NCBI RefSeq assembly: GCF_014640815.1
Contig: NZ_BMHM01000001.1
Location: 248,001 to 312,000 of the forward strand
Length of the DNA: 64,000 nt
From: Vreelandella lutescens
Lineage (GTDB): Bacteria > Pseudomonadota > Gammaproteobacteria > Pseudomonadales > Halomonadaceae
Reading direction: 5' to 3'
Part shown: piece by piece, positions 7,978 to 16,823 of the stretch
Numbering within the stretch: position 1 is the first letter of the stretch
Layout: each line of letters starts with the position of its first letter
Made by a program: the position numbers and the translations under genes
The notes under the pieces: generated by a model
Told to the model about the DNA's origin: nothing
What the model saw: the letters and a program-made list of their open reading frames with translations, nothing else
Databases searched by the model: none

Positions 7978-9408
7978 ATGACGCAACGCATTCCACTGCA
8001 AGACCTAACCACCGATGCAGCCGTTGAACACCACTCGCCTAAGGCGAAACCTACGGGTCGCTCGCCCTCTAAGTCGGGGCATATCTATGTGCGAGAAATA
8101 CAGGGCTTTTTTCAGCGCATAAGGCGTTATTCCAACTGGCTGCTGATAGCGCTCTATGTAGGCTTGCCGTGGATTCAGTGGGGTGACCGCCCTATGGTGT
8201 GGTTTGATCTCTCTGCCCAGGAGTTCCACCTCTTTGCGGCGACGTTTTATCCCCAAGACTTTATCTTACTGACCTGGATTCTGGTGCTGTGCGCGTTTGG
8301 TCTGTTTTTGATCACGGTGGCGGCGGGGCGAGTGTGGTGTGGCTATAGCTGCCCGCAAAGCGTATGGACGTTTCTGTTTATTTGGTTTGAGCACCGCCTG
8401 GAGGGGCCAAGGCACCGTCGGATACGCCGCGACAACGCATCTAACACGCTGGGGTCGTTATGGCGAAAAGGCGCTAAACATACCGCTTGGCTACTGATCG
8501 CATTGGTAACGGGCGTCACCTTCGTGGGCTATTTTACGCCGGTGGGTGAGCTCGTGAGGGATCTATTCAGTCTAGAGGCACACCCTTGGGCGCTGTTTTG
8601 GGTTGGTTTTTTTACCCTGTTTACCTACCTGAACGCTGGCTGGTTGCGCCATCAGGTGTGCCTGCACATGTGCCCCTATTCACGCTTTCAGTCGGCCATG
8701 TTTGATAGCCATACGCTGATTGTTTCTTACGACCCCGCCCGTGGTGAGCCGCGTCGTGGCCATCGAAAAGAGGTTGCGGAAGCGGCTGTTGGGGACTGTA
8801 TTGATTGCGAACTGTGCGTTCAGGTGTGCCCCACGGGGATCGATATTCGTGATGGCCTGCAGTATGAGTGTATTGGCTGTGCGGCATGTATTGATGCCTG
8901 CGACAGCGTGATGGCGCGTATCGATAAGCCGCTGGGTCTGATTCGCTACACCACTGAGCGCGCGTTAGAGGGGAAGCCTACGCGGTTTTGGCGTCCTCAG
9001 CTGTTGGCCTATACGGTGGCGCTGCTTTCTATGGTGGTTTTGTTGATCAGTTTTTTGAATGCCCGGGTGCCTATTGATGTAGACATTGCCCGAGACCGTC
9101 AGGCGCTGTTTGAAACCACGGCCGAGGGGCGCATTATCAACTACTACACCGTGACGCTGCGCAATCAAGATTCGCAGGAACACCAATACGTGTTATCCGC
9201 CACCGGTTTGCCAGGGCTGCGTTTACAAGGTGCCAACACGTTCAGCGTGGACGCTAATGAAACGAGGCAGTTACGCGTCGCGCTCAATGCTGACGCGTCA
9301 GCGCTGACCCAGCCGAGTCACCCGGTGGTGCTGCATATCACTGCGTTAGATGAGCCTTCGATCTCCTCTAGCATTGAAACGCGGTTTTTAGGATCGACCC
9401 GTCAGTAA
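7978..9408 (+). CDS. ccoG: Cytochrome c oxidase accessory protein CcoG (RdxA/FixG)
   Basis: 476 residues. Several membrane helices lie in the first half (LLIALYVGLPWIQW, FILLTWILVLCAFGLFLI, WLLIALVTGVTFVGYF), with CGYSCPQSVW between them. Two [4Fe-4S] sets follow as CIDCELCVQVCP and CIGCAACIDACD. A C-terminal FixG immunoglobulin-like domain follows another helix near residue 345. CcoG reduces copper during assembly of the CuB centre of cbb3 oxidase. The usual neighbours ccoNOPQ and ccoI are not in the window, so this copy is detached. It is divergent from a MocR regulator. The ATG has only a weak Shine-Dalgarno. Confidence 0.93.
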   Translation: MTQRIPLQDLTTDAAVEHHSPKAKPTGRSPSKSGHIYVREIQGFFQRIRRYSNWLLIALYVGLPWIQWGDRPMVWFDLSAQEFHLFAATFYPQDFILLTWILVLCAFGLFLITVAAGRVWCGYSCPQSVWTFLFIWFEHRLEGPRHRRIRRDNASNTLGSLWRKGAKHTAWLLIALVTGVTFVGYFTPVGELVRDLFSLEAHPWALFWVGFFTLFTYLNAGWLRHQVCLHMCPYSRFQSAMFDSHTLIVSYDPARGEPRRGHRKEVAEAAVGDCIDCELCVQVCPTGIDIRDGLQYECIGCAACIDACDSVMARIDKPLGLIRYTTERALEGKPTRFWRPQLLAYTVALLSMVVLLISFLNARVPIDVDIARDRQALFETTAEGRIINYYTVTLRNQDSQEHQYVLSATGLPGLRLQGANTFSVDANETRQLRVALNADASALTQPSHPVVLHITALDEPSISSSIETRFLGSTRQ

Positions 9409-9415
9409 GAGTGGG

Positions 9416-9463
9416 CTAAGTAGGTGTGAGGCTACGTAGATGTGAGGATAAGTAGGAATGAGG
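9416..9463. repeat. Three degenerate 16-bp tandem repeats
   Basis: Consecutive units CTAAGTAGGTGTGAGG, CTACGTAGATGTGAGG and ATAAGTAGGAATGAGG fill the gap between ccoG and the next gene. The last unit ends with GAGG 8 bases before the ATG at 9472 and so supplies its ribosome binding site. Confidence 0.75.
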
Positions 9464-9471
9464 TTAGATAA

Positions 9472-10119
9472 ATGATCACTGTGCTGATTTTTTTGATGAT
9501 ATTTGTGGGCGTAACAGCCGCTTGGTATCAGATTTACCAGATGCACTTCACTATCAATACGCCTAACGATGCGAAGCTTTCGGGTCATAAAAGTAGGCAG
9601 CTGGATACGCTCACGGCCGCTCAGCAAACGTCCTCGGATGAGGCCGATGCTTCACGCTTTGAAGAGGCCGCAACGTGCATCTTTGGGCGTGGATTTAACA
9701 TAGAAGCCCTTCGCATTGCGTTCTCTCAGGAGGGGCGAGAGGCCTATGCGTTGCCGCTTCTGCGACGTCAGAGAAAACTCACTCGTCCCTCGTCGCATCA
9801 GGCAGGAGAGGGCGGTGTTCGCGTACGTCATCTGGGGTTGTTTAAGACACGCTTGCCGTCTATCAATGTCAGAAGTGCGTTCATCCTGGCGGTGATCGCT
9901 AACTGTGGGTTGGTTCAGCTACTGGCGGCGATGAGTGTTTACACCATTCACTACTCAGTAGACGTATCGGCGTTCGCGTGGGTCAATCAGCCGGTGATGA
10001 TCCTGTTGGCCATCTGGGGAGTGGTGCTCCTGAATGCTCTGATATTCAGATGGGATGCCTATACGCATGATCTTTATCAGATCAGACAGTTGAACCAGCA
10101 GGCCCCCCTGTTCAACTAA
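9472..10119 (+). CDS. Membrane protein of unknown function
   Basis: 215 residues; not recognised. An N-terminal helix (about residues 2-17, VLIFLMIFVGVTAAWY) is followed by a polar region of about 110 residues rich in Arg and Ala. Two further helices lie at about residues 140-160 (AFILAVIANCGLVQLLAAM) and 175-195 (VMILLAIWGVVLLNALIF). A single Cys-containing segment, CIFGRGFNIEALRIAF, is present but has no metal motif. It lies 63 bases after ccoG on the same strand and is probably cotranscribed with it. It is followed by the bidirectional terminator shared with gabT. It is not FixH or CcoS by any motif I can see. Confidence 0.65.
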   Translation: MITVLIFLMIFVGVTAAWYQIYQMHFTINTPNDAKLSGHKSRQLDTLTAAQQTSSDEADASRFEEAATCIFGRGFNIEALRIAFSQEGREAYALPLLRRQRKLTRPSSHQAGEGGVRVRHLGLFKTRLPSINVRSAFILAVIANCGLVQLLAAMSVYTIHYSVDVSAFAWVNQPVMILLAIWGVVLLNALIFRWDAYTHDLYQIRQLNQQAPLFN

Positions 10120-10134
10120 TAAAATATGATGCGT

Positions 10135-10173
10135 AAAAACCACAACGCCGCCCCATGGGGCGGCGTTGTGGTT
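10135..10173 (-). terminator. Rho-independent terminator of gabT, probably bidirectional
   Basis: A perfect inverted repeat of 17 bp per arm with an AT centre (10138-10173; core CGCCGCCCC / GGGGCGGCG) lies between convergent genes. On the minus strand the stem is followed by TTTTT, so gabT is the main user. Confidence 0.88.
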
Positions 10174-10185
10174 GGTGCAGAGCGC

Positions 10186-11460
10186 TTAGATCAGCGATTC
10201 CAGGCAGGATTCGATGATATCTAGGCCTTCGTTCAGCACGTCGTCTTCGATGGTGACGGGCATCAGGAAGCGGATGGTGTTGCCGTACATGCCGCAGGAG
10301 AGCAGGATCAGGCCCTCTTCACGGGCTTTTTTGCACAGCGCTGCTGCCAGCTCCGGGTTCGGGGTGCGGTCGGTCTTGTTGTTGACCAGTTCGAAGGCGG
10401 CCATGGCGCCCATGTTGCGCACGTGGTCGATACAATCGAACTTGCCCTGCCACTCGTTGAAGCGTGCCGCCAGCTTCTCGCCAAGGGCCTGACTCTTCTC
10501 GAGGATGTTTTCCTCTTCGAAGATTTCCATCACGGCCAGCGCCGCCGCACAGGCGGTGGGGCTGCCGGTGTAGGTGCCGCCCAGGGAGTTCGGGCCAGAG
10601 GCGTCCATCACTTTATCGGTGCCCACGATGGCAGAGATCGGCATGCCGTCGGCCATACTCTTGGCCATGGTCATCATGTCCGGCTCTACGCCGCTGTGCT
10701 CAATGGCAAACATCTTACCGGTACGGCCAAAGCCAGACTGCACTTCGTCGATGATCATCAGCATGCCGTGCTCATCGCAAATTTCGCGAATCTTCTTCAG
10801 GAAGCTGGGCGGTGCGGGGTAGAAACCACCTTCACCCAGTACTGGCTCAAGAATGATCGCTGCGGTGTCTTTCGGGTTGGCATCGGTTTTCAGCGTCATC
10901 TTCAGGCCGCGAATGGCTTCGTCTTCGCTGACACCGTGGTAAGGCACCGGGTAGGGGGCGCGGAATACGGTGCCCGGCATCGGGCCGAAATCGGTTTGGT
11001 AGGGCGCAACCTTGCCGTTCATCGCCATGGTGTAGAAAGTACGGCCGTGGTAGCCGCCGTCAAAGCAGATCACGTTAGAACGGCCGGTGGCGGCGCGGGC
11101 AATCTTCACCGCGTTTTCCAGCGCTTCAGCACCGGAGTTGGCCAGCATGACTTTGGCATGGCCACGCACGGGAACGATGTGGCTCAGCTTTTCAGCCACT
11201 TTGACGTAGCCTTCGTAGGGCATGACCGTTTGGCAGGTGTGCATCACCTTATCCAACTGGGCTTTCACGGCCGCCACGACTTTCGGGTGACGATGCCCTA
11301 CGTTCAAGACGCCGATGCCGCCAGCGAAGTCGATAAAGCGGTTGCCGTCGGCGTCCCAGATCTCAGCGTTTTCGGCGCGGTCCGCAAAGGCGGTGGCGGG
11401 GCTTGCAGCGCCCGCGGCGACGTATTTCTGCTTTAGTTCGTTTAGCTCGGCATTGCTCAT
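10186..11460 (-). CDS. gabT: 4-aminobutyrate (or 5-aminovalerate) aminotransferase
   Basis: 424 residues of class III PLP aminotransferase. Visible are DFAGGIGVLNVGH, NSGAEALENAVKIAR (phosphate binding), GGYHGRTFYTMA, LEPVLGEGGF, IIDEVQSGFGRTG (the Asp that binds the pyridine nitrogen) and the Schiff-base lysine in TMAKSMADG. The C-terminus GLILLSCGMYGNTIRFLMPV matches GabT/DavT. It converts GABA to succinate semialdehyde, or 5-aminovalerate to glutarate semialdehyde. The glutarate genes 2-6 kb away make the 5-aminovalerate role plausible, but this is inference. No gabD is adjacent. It ends at a strong terminator. Confidence 0.9.
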   Translation of the reverse strand: MSNAELNELKQKYVAAGAASPATAFADRAENAEIWDADGNRFIDFAGGIGVLNVGHRHPKVVAAVKAQLDKVMHTCQTVMPYEGYVKVAEKLSHIVPVRGHAKVMLANSGAEALENAVKIARAATGRSNVICFDGGYHGRTFYTMAMNGKVAPYQTDFGPMPGTVFRAPYPVPYHGVSEDEAIRGLKMTLKTDANPKDTAAIILEPVLGEGGFYPAPPSFLKKIREICDEHGMLMIIDEVQSGFGRTGKMFAIEHSGVEPDMMTMAKSMADGMPISAIVGTDKVMDASGPNSLGGTYTGSPTACAAALAVMEIFEEENILEKSQALGEKLAARFNEWQGKFDCIDHVRNMGAMAAFELVNNKTDRTPNPELAAALCKKAREEGLILLSCGMYGNTIRFLMPVTIEDDVLNEGLDIIESCLESLI

Positions 11461-11516
11461 GACTCAGCTCCTTCAAGGATAGGGTGTTGCTTTAGCATAG
11501 TGCGCAATAGCGTTGA

Positions 11517-12455
11517 TCACACTGATGACGATGCGATGACAATTTGGTTGCGCCCTGCTTGTTTTGCCTGATACATCGCTTTATCAGCGCGATCAAGCAT
11601 TCGAGTACTCGACGCTTCAATGTAACACGCGATACCCGCCGATAGCGTCACAGTCAGCTCATGTTCCGTGTAAGGCGTTTGCTCGACCTTTTGGCGAATG
11701 CGCTCCATGGCGGTATACGCTGAATCGGCATCTACCTCCGGCATGATGACCAAAAACTCTTCGCCCCCCAGGCGTACCTGGAAGTCAGTTTCACGCAGTT
11801 GTTGATTCACCACCTGCGTGAGTTCTTGCAGCACGCTGTCGCCAGTGCTGTGGCCGTAGGTATCGTTGATGCCCTTAAAGTCATCTAAATCGAACAGCAC
11901 GATACTGAGCTGATTGCCGTAACGGCGGCAGCGCTCAAGCGCCTCTTCCAGCTTGGTAAGGCCCTGGCGGCGGTTAAGTAGCCCGGTTAGCTCATCGTGA
12001 TGAGCTAAATATTCCAGGCGCTCGTTAGCCTGCTTGAGCCGCTCTTCCAGCTGTTTACGCTGGGTGATATCAACGATAAACGTGACCTTGCGTGACACGC
12101 CGTCGTCCCCTTCAATGCGTGCGGCTTCGGCGATGATGGTACGGGTTTCGCCATTCTTGCAGCGTACTTCCCACTCTTGACGCAGCTCATGAGTTTCATC
12201 GCCTTGAATAAAATCATCATGAAGCTGGCGCATGTGAGGGCGGTATGCCTCTGGCACTACCAGGGTAAAATGTTGACCAATCAGCTCTTCTTCTTGGTAG
12301 CCGTAGAATTGGCAGTAGGCGGGGTTGACCATCTCAAACAGCCCGTGAGGGTCGGTAATACAGATACCTAAGGGGGCTGTCTTAATGACGTTTTCTGTAT
12401 TGCGTTTGGAACGGTTTACCAACTGGTAAAGATGGTCCGTACTCATACTTGTCAT
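11517..12455 (-). CDS. Diguanylate cyclase with N-terminal PAS domain
   Basis: 312 residues. The PAS domain (about residues 20-130) includes APLGICITDPHGLFEMVNPAY and ends in a PAC segment VTFIVDITQRKQ; a short coiled coil links it to the GGDEF domain (about 145-310). The active site is GGEEF, and RETD five residues before it is a product-inhibition I-site, so the enzyme is probably active and feedback-controlled. It makes c-di-GMP from two GTP. Its ATG directly follows the TGA of the EAL gene and uses a GGAG inside that gene, which suggests translational coupling. Confidence 0.93.
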   Translation of the reverse strand: MTSMSTDHLYQLVNRSKRNTENVIKTAPLGICITDPHGLFEMVNPAYCQFYGYQEEELIGQHFTLVVPEAYRPHMRQLHDDFIQGDETHELRQEWEVRCKNGETRTIIAEAARIEGDDGVSRKVTFIVDITQRKQLEERLKQANERLEYLAHHDELTGLLNRRQGLTKLEEALERCRRYGNQLSIVLFDLDDFKGINDTYGHSTGDSVLQELTQVVNQQLRETDFQVRLGGEEFLVIMPEVDADSAYTAMERIRQKVEQTPYTEHELTVTLSAGIACYIEASSTRMLDRADKAMYQAKQAGRNQIVIASSSV

Positions 12456-13250
12456 TCAGCTCTCCGTGCTTAGTTGTGCTTCCGTGCGTAACGCTTCCAG
12501 CAGTGGCGTTAAACCAGTGCCCAGTGAGCCAATGGCGGGTTTGGCAAAAAAGAAGCCTTGTTGGCGGGTAATGCCAGCACGAGCCAGCCATAGTGCTTCT
12601 TCACGGGTCTCAACACCCTCAGCAATCAGTGCCATATCCAGTTCGGTGGCGAGCAAAATAATGGCATTTAACAGCGCTTGGCGTCGGGTGTCGTGGTCGC
12701 AATTCATGACCAGTTCACGATCAATTTTCAGCTTGTCGGGAGCGAGGTCGGTGAGCAGGTCCAGGTTGGCGTAGCCGTTACCAAAATCATCGAGGGCGGT
12801 TTTAAAGCCCATGGTGCGGTAGGCATCGATAATGTTGCACAGGTGCTGTCGGTCGCGTACTCGCTCGGTTTCGGTAATCTCGAAAATCAGCTTGTCCATG
12901 GGCCAGCCTACTCGCTGGGAAACTTCCAGGGTGGCCTGAATACATGCTTCTGGCTCATAGACGGCATTAGGCAGGAAGTTAATGGAAAGATCCGTTTCCA
13001 TGCCCAGCTCACTGGCAAGCTCAATAGCTTTGACGCGGCAGGCTTGATCAAAGCGGTAGAGCAGGTCATCGGTGACTTGGGAAATCACGCTCCAGGCAGA
13101 CTCGCCGTTGATTCCCCTCACCAACGCTTCATGGGTCACTACGCGGGCCAGCGCAACATCCACAATAGGTTGAAACGCCATCGTGAACTCAAAGGGGAGC
13201 TCTCCTTCGCAGCGTTGACACGTGCCGTTCACCCGTGCGCAGTTACCCAT
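12456..13250 (-). CDS. EAL-domain c-di-GMP phosphodiesterase
   Basis: 264 residues, nearly all EAL domain. Catalytic residues appear intact: EALVRG, the Asn in INFLPN, the Glu in FEITETE, DDFGNGYANL, the Lys in LKIDREL, the Glu in AEGVET and the Gln in QGFFFAKP. It should hydrolyse c-di-GMP to pGpG. The N-terminus has three cysteines (C4, C11, C14; CQRC) ahead of the fold, which could bind metal or sense redox state; this is inference. AGGAG lies 5 bases before the ATG. It is the first gene of a two-gene unit with the PAS-GGDEF cyclase, so synthesis and breakdown are produced together. Confidence 0.92.
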   Translation of the reverse strand: MGNCARVNGTCQRCEGELPFEFTMAFQPIVDVALARVVTHEALVRGINGESAWSVISQVTDDLLYRFDQACRVKAIELASELGMETDLSINFLPNAVYEPEACIQATLEVSQRVGWPMDKLIFEITETERVRDRQHLCNIIDAYRTMGFKTALDDFGNGYANLDLLTDLAPDKLKIDRELVMNCDHDTRRQALLNAIILLATELDMALIAEGVETREEALWLARAGITRQQGFFFAKPAIGSLGTGLTPLLEALRTEAQLSTES

Positions 13251-13440
13251 AACGTCTCCTGAAGTGTTTGCTCGCTTGCGTGGCGGAATTGTTTTGCACT
13301 ACTTAATGAAAAAGCGTGGGTACGTTAGTGTTTTCTAAACAAATATCATGTTTAAAGGTATTAGCAGTCTAGCGCTTTGATGATTGGCTGTATAGGTTTT
13401 GTACAGAGAAGGTGGGCTATTGAAGAAAGTTTCGCTGCTA

Positions 13441-13467
13441 TCAAAAACGCCCGGCTGGGCGTTTTGA
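13441..13467 (-). terminator. Rho-independent terminator downstream of the CoA-transferase gene
   Basis: AAAACGCCC and GGGCGTTTT flank a GGCT loop (13444-13465). On the minus strand the stem is followed by a T-run. It lies about 30 bases beyond the stop of the CaiB-type gene. Confidence 0.75.
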
Positions 13468-13493
13468 AAGGGTGTTACCAAAAGGAGGAGGGC

Positions 13494-14708
13494 TTAAATA
13501 ATACCCGCTTGGCGCAGTGCTATGCGCTGCTCATCGGTGATGCCGATGGCATCCAATACACTGTCGGTGTGCTCGCCGAGCGTGGGTGGTGCGGTTTTGG
13601 CACTGATGGATTCGCCGTTAATGCGAATCGGATTGGCCACTAAGTGCACTTCTCCTGCTTGGTGATGGGGCAGCGTTTGCTTAAGGCCGCGAGCTTTCAC
13701 GTGGGGATCGTCGAAAACGCGATCCAGCGTATTAATCGGCCCACAGGGCACGCCTACCGTTTCAAATGCCGACAGCCAGGTGTCGGTTGGCTGCGCGGCG
13801 AGGGCGAGCTCCAGTAGCGGCACCAAGACATCACGATGCTGCACCCGGCTGCCGTTGGTCGCAAAGCGCTCATCTGTAGCAAGCTGGGGTTGATCAATGA
13901 CCTGGCAGAAGCGCTTGAACTGTTCGTCGTTGCCCACCGCCACAATCATATGGCCATCCGCCGTGGCAAACGCTTGGTAGGGCACGATATTAGGATGGGC
14001 ATTACCAAGCCGCTGCGGCACTTGGCCAGAGGTTAGGTAGTTCAGCGCCTGATTGGCCAGCACGCCCACCTGCACATCCATCAAGGCCAAATCAATATGG
14101 CAGCCTTCGCCACTGTCGCGGCGCTGGTAGAGCGCTGCCAGCACTGCGTTAGCGGCATACAGGCCGGTAAAAATATCGGTAAAGGCCACGCCGCTTTTTA
14201 CCGGGCCACCACCGGGTTCACTGTCCGGCTTGCCGGTCAGGCTCATAATCCCGCCCATGGCCTGAATCATAAAGTCGTAGCCCGCCCGGTGGGCATAGGG
14301 GCTTTCCTGGCCAAATCCGGTAATCGAGCAGTAGATAATGCCGGGATTGATCGCCTTTAAGCTGGCGTAATCCAGGCCGTACTTCTTTAGCCCGCCGACT
14401 TTAAAGTTCTCCAGCACCACATCCGACTGGGCGGCAAGCTGTTTAATCAGCGCTTGGCCTTCGGGCTTGGCCATATCCACCGTTACCGAGCGCTTACCGC
14501 GATTGGCGCACAGATAATACGCGGATTCAGTGCTACCGGAGAGCCACGGAGGCCCCCAGTGGCGCGTATCATCGCCGCTTTGGGGGCGCTCGATTTTGAT
14601 CACTTCGGCACCCATATCGGCCAGCATCTGCCCGCACCAGGGGCCTGCCAGTACACGAGAAATATCGAGTACTTTAATGCCTGCTAGTGGCTTTGCGGCT
14701 GTGCTCAT
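13494..14708 (-). CDS. CaiB/BaiF-type CoA-transferase, probably glutarate CoA-transferase
   Basis: 404 residues of class III CoA-transferase. The N-terminal LAGIKVLDISRVLAGPW, the catalytic Asp region (ALMDVQVGVLANQALNYL) and GYDFMIQAMGG are typical of the family. Directly upstream on the same strand is glutaryl-CoA dehydrogenase, as in the gcdHG pair of pseudomonads and in mammalian SUGCT/GCDH metabolism, so succinyl-CoA:glutarate CoA transfer is the best inference. GAGG lies 6 bases before the ATG. A terminator follows. The substrate rests on context, not on any residue I can identify. Confidence 0.85.
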   Translation of the reverse strand: MSTAAKPLAGIKVLDISRVLAGPWCGQMLADMGAEVIKIERPQSGDDTRHWGPPWLSGSTESAYYLCANRGKRSVTVDMAKPEGQALIKQLAAQSDVVLENFKVGGLKKYGLDYASLKAINPGIIYCSITGFGQESPYAHRAGYDFMIQAMGGIMSLTGKPDSEPGGGPVKSGVAFTDIFTGLYAANAVLAALYQRRDSGEGCHIDLALMDVQVGVLANQALNYLTSGQVPQRLGNAHPNIVPYQAFATADGHMIVAVGNDEQFKRFCQVIDQPQLATDERFATNGSRVQHRDVLVPLLELALAAQPTDTWLSAFETVGVPCGPINTLDRVFDDPHVKARGLKQTLPHHQAGEVHLVANPIRINGESISAKTAPPTLGEHTDSVLDAIGITDEQRIALRQAGII

Positions 14709-14761
14709 CGGGTGCCTCGTTGCTAGTGATCGATTCGTTGGTATGCGTTAGTCGGTATGGA

Positions 14762-15940
14762 TTAGAAGAAGGACTGAATGCCGGTTTGCGCGCGGCCCAG
14801 AATCAGGGCGTGCACATCGTGGGTACCTTCATAGGTATTCACGGACTCCAGGTTCACCATGTGGCGAATCACGCCGTACTCGTCAGACACGCCGTTACCG
14901 CCGTGCATATCGCGGGAAACGCGGGCGATATCCAGCGCTTTACCGCAGTTGTTGCGCTTGATCAGCGAGATCATTTCCGGTGCCCAGTTGCCGCTGTCCA
15001 TCAGGCGACCCACCTGCAGGGCGGCTTGAAGGCCCAGGGTGATCTCCGTTTGCATATCGGCCAGCTTCTTCTGGATGAGCTGGTTGGCGGCCAGCGGGCG
15101 GCCAAACTGCTTGCGGTCCAGGGTGTATTGGCGGGCAGCGTGCCAGCAGAATTCGGCGGTGCCCATCACGCCCCAGGCAATGCCGTAGCGCGCTTTGTTC
15201 AAGCAGCCGAAGGGGCCTTTCAAACCGCTGACGTTGGGCAGCAGGTTCTCTTCGGGAACGAAGGCGTTGTCCAGCACGATCTCGCCGGTAATAGAGGCGC
15301 GCAGCGATACTTTGCCTTCGATTTTCGGGGTAGAGAAGCCTTCGGTGCCGCGCTCAACAATAAAGCCTTTGATTTGGTTATCGTGAGCGGCGGATTTCGC
15401 CCATACCACGGCAATATCGGCAATCGGGCTGTTGGTGATCCACATTTTCGCGCCGGTCAGGCGGTAGCCGCCATCCACTTTTTCCGCACGGGTGATCATG
15501 GAGCCCGGGTCGGAGCCGTGGTCGGGTTCGGTCAGGCCAAAGCAGCCGACCATCTCGCCACTGGCAAGCTTGGGTAGGTACTTATGCTTCTGCTCTTCAG
15601 AGCCGTAGGCTTCAATCGGGTACATCACCAGCGACGACTGCACGCTCATGGCAGAGCGGTAGCCGGAATCGACACGCTCAACTTCACGGGCAATCAGGCC
15701 GTAGGCCACGTGATTCACGCCTGCACCGCCGTACTCCGGGGAAACCGTCGCGCCCAAGAGGCCCAGTTCACCCATCTCCGACATGATGTCGCGGTCAAAA
15801 CGCTCTTCACGGAAGGCGCTGAGCACGCGTGGCTGCAGGTTTTCCTGGCAGTAGTCGTGAGCCGCATCGCGGATCTGGCGCTCTTCGTCAGTGAGCTGGC
15901 TTTCTAGCAGTAGCGGGTCGTCCCAGTTGAAGCGTGTCAT
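14762..15940 (-). CDS. gcdH: Glutaryl-CoA dehydrogenase
   Basis: 392 residues from [17 protein letters not shown] lies 8 bases before this ATG, and the longer frame from 15976 has no such site. Acyl-CoA dehydrogenase signatures: [35 protein letters not shown], and [16 protein letters not shown]. The catalytic Glu is in [20 protein letters not shown], which is characteristic of GcdH. It oxidises and decarboxylates glutaryl-CoA to crotonyl-CoA with FAD, passing electrons to ETF. The neighbouring CoA-transferase makes the substrate. The promoter region contains a candidate GlaR site. Confidence 0.95.
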   Translation of the reverse strand: MTRFNWDDPLLLESQLTDEERQIRDAAHDYCQENLQPRVLSAFREERFDRDIMSEMGELGLLGATVSPEYGGAGVNHVAYGLIAREVERVDSGYRSAMSVQSSLVMYPIEAYGSEEQKHKYLPKLASGEMVGCFGLTEPDHGSDPGSMITRAEKVDGGYRLTGAKMWITNSPIADIAVVWAKSAAHDNQIKGFIVERGTEGFSTPKIEGKVSLRASITGEIVLDNAFVPEENLLPNVSGLKGPFGCLNKARYGIAWGVMGTAEFCWHAARQYTLDRKQFGRPLAANQLIQKKLADMQTEITLGLQAALQVGRLMDSGNWAPEMISLIKRNNCGKALDIARVSRDMHGGNGVSDEYGVIRHMVNLESVNTYEGTHDVHALILGRAQTGIQSFF

Positions 15941-15972
15941 AGCGTGAACTCCGAAAGATGATTTTGTTGAGT

Positions 15973-16006
15973 CCAATGTATCGCCGTTATTTAAAAATAT
16001 CTACAT
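15973..16006 (-). promoter_or_regulatory. Candidate GlaR/CsiR operator region upstream of gcdH
   Basis: Read on the minus strand, 16006-15994 is ATGT-N5-TTTT, the form I recall for E. coli CsiR/GlaR sites. CCAATGTA at 15973-15980 recurs at 16742-16749 in the glaR-lhgO intergenic region. Both are short motifs in AT-rich DNA, so this is tentative. Confidence 0.35.
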
Positions 16007-16024
16007 TTTTTTAAAACGCAGAAT

Positions 16025-16714
16025 TTAATGGATGCCTCGCGCTTGAAGTACCCGAGTAATGATCGGCACCGGCGTCATTAGGTGGTCACGCATCAGGTTG
16101 GCGGCTTGCTCAGCATTTCGCGCCAGAATCACGTCTACCAGTGCAGCATGCTCTTGGCGTTTGGTTTCAAGGGCTTGGGGCGACATCACGGTCTCTTGCA
16201 GCCATAAGTGGCGGTAGCGCTCTACCTGATCAAACAGGGTATCGCGCATTTGCAGCAGGTGCGGCGAGTTACAGCCACTGGCGATGGCGGTGTGAAATGC
16301 TTTGTGGCGTAAATCCCAGCCGTCCAGTAGTTCATCGGGGGAGCTAACCTCGGTCACTTTGGCTAAGCGGTGGGCGGTGGCCAGCACGTTGGCTTCCCAG
16401 TCGTCATCGCCGCGCTCAATCGCTAAGCGCAAAATCAGCCCTTCTAACTGGGCGCGGGCGTCATAGATGTCGTTTAATTCGGCCAAGGACATCGCTGCCA
16501 CCCGATAGCCGCGCTGGCTAATCGCCACCACTAAGCGGTCGGCCACCAGTTGAGAAAGTGCTTCGCGCAGCGGCCCTGTGCTCACTCCGTAATACTCTTT
16601 TAAGCGGCTCATTAAGAGCTTCTCTTCAGGCGCGTAGCGGCCGCGAATGATGTCGTGCTTTAACGCTTGGTAGGCGCTAATCGCGAGGTTTTGGCGCGGT
16701 GCATCGTGCTCCAT
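16025..16714 (-). CDS. glaR: GlaR/CsiR-like glutarate-responsive repressor (GntR family, FCD domain)
   Basis: 229 residues. The winged helix (about residues 10-75) contains ALKHDIIRGRYAPEEKLLMS and GPLREALSQLVADRLV. The FCD domain includes LNDIYDARAQLEGL, GWDLRHKAFHTAIASGCNS and NLMRDHLMTPVPII. The resemblance to E. coli CsiR (GlaR), as I recall it, runs along the whole length. CsiR represses glutarate and L-2-hydroxyglutarate genes until glutarate binds. AAGGAG lies 5 bases before the ATG. It lies between gcdH (same strand) and divergent lhgO, consistent with control of both. Confidence 0.87.
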   Translation of the reverse strand: MEHDAPRQNLAISAYQALKHDIIRGRYAPEEKLLMSRLKEYYGVSTGPLREALSQLVADRLVVAISQRGYRVAAMSLAELNDIYDARAQLEGLILRLAIERGDDDWEANVLATAHRLAKVTEVSSPDELLDGWDLRHKAFHTAIASGCNSPHLLQMRDTLFDQVERYRHLWLQETVMSPQALETKRQEHAALVDVILARNAEQAANLMRDHLMTPVPIITRVLQARGIH

Positions 16715-16741
16715 GAGGACTCCTTAGAACAGTGTGTTAGA

Positions 16742-16804
16742 CCAATGTAGGGGCGTGGCGGTCAACGTTGAATAGCGGCTATTATCAATAAATTTTGAAA
16801 ATTT
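16742..16804. promoter_or_regulatory. glaR-lhgO intergenic region with inverted repeat
   Basis: The 109-bp gap contains CCAATGTA (16742-16749, shared with the gcdH promoter) and a perfect AAATTTT-G-AAAATTT inverted repeat (16790-16804) ending 19 bases before the lhgO start. Either could be an operator for GlaR; neither is proven. Confidence 0.35.
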
Positions 16805-16823
16805 GGCACAGGTAACGACATTT

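Noticed and set aside
10423..11436. 337-codon open frame on the plus strand
   Set aside because: It lies antisense to gabT, whose protein is clearly conserved; the translation is His/Val/Arg-rich shadow sequence with no family resemblance.
14687..15577. 296-codon open frame on the plus strand
   Set aside because: Antisense to gcdH; a shadow frame caused by high G+C codon use.
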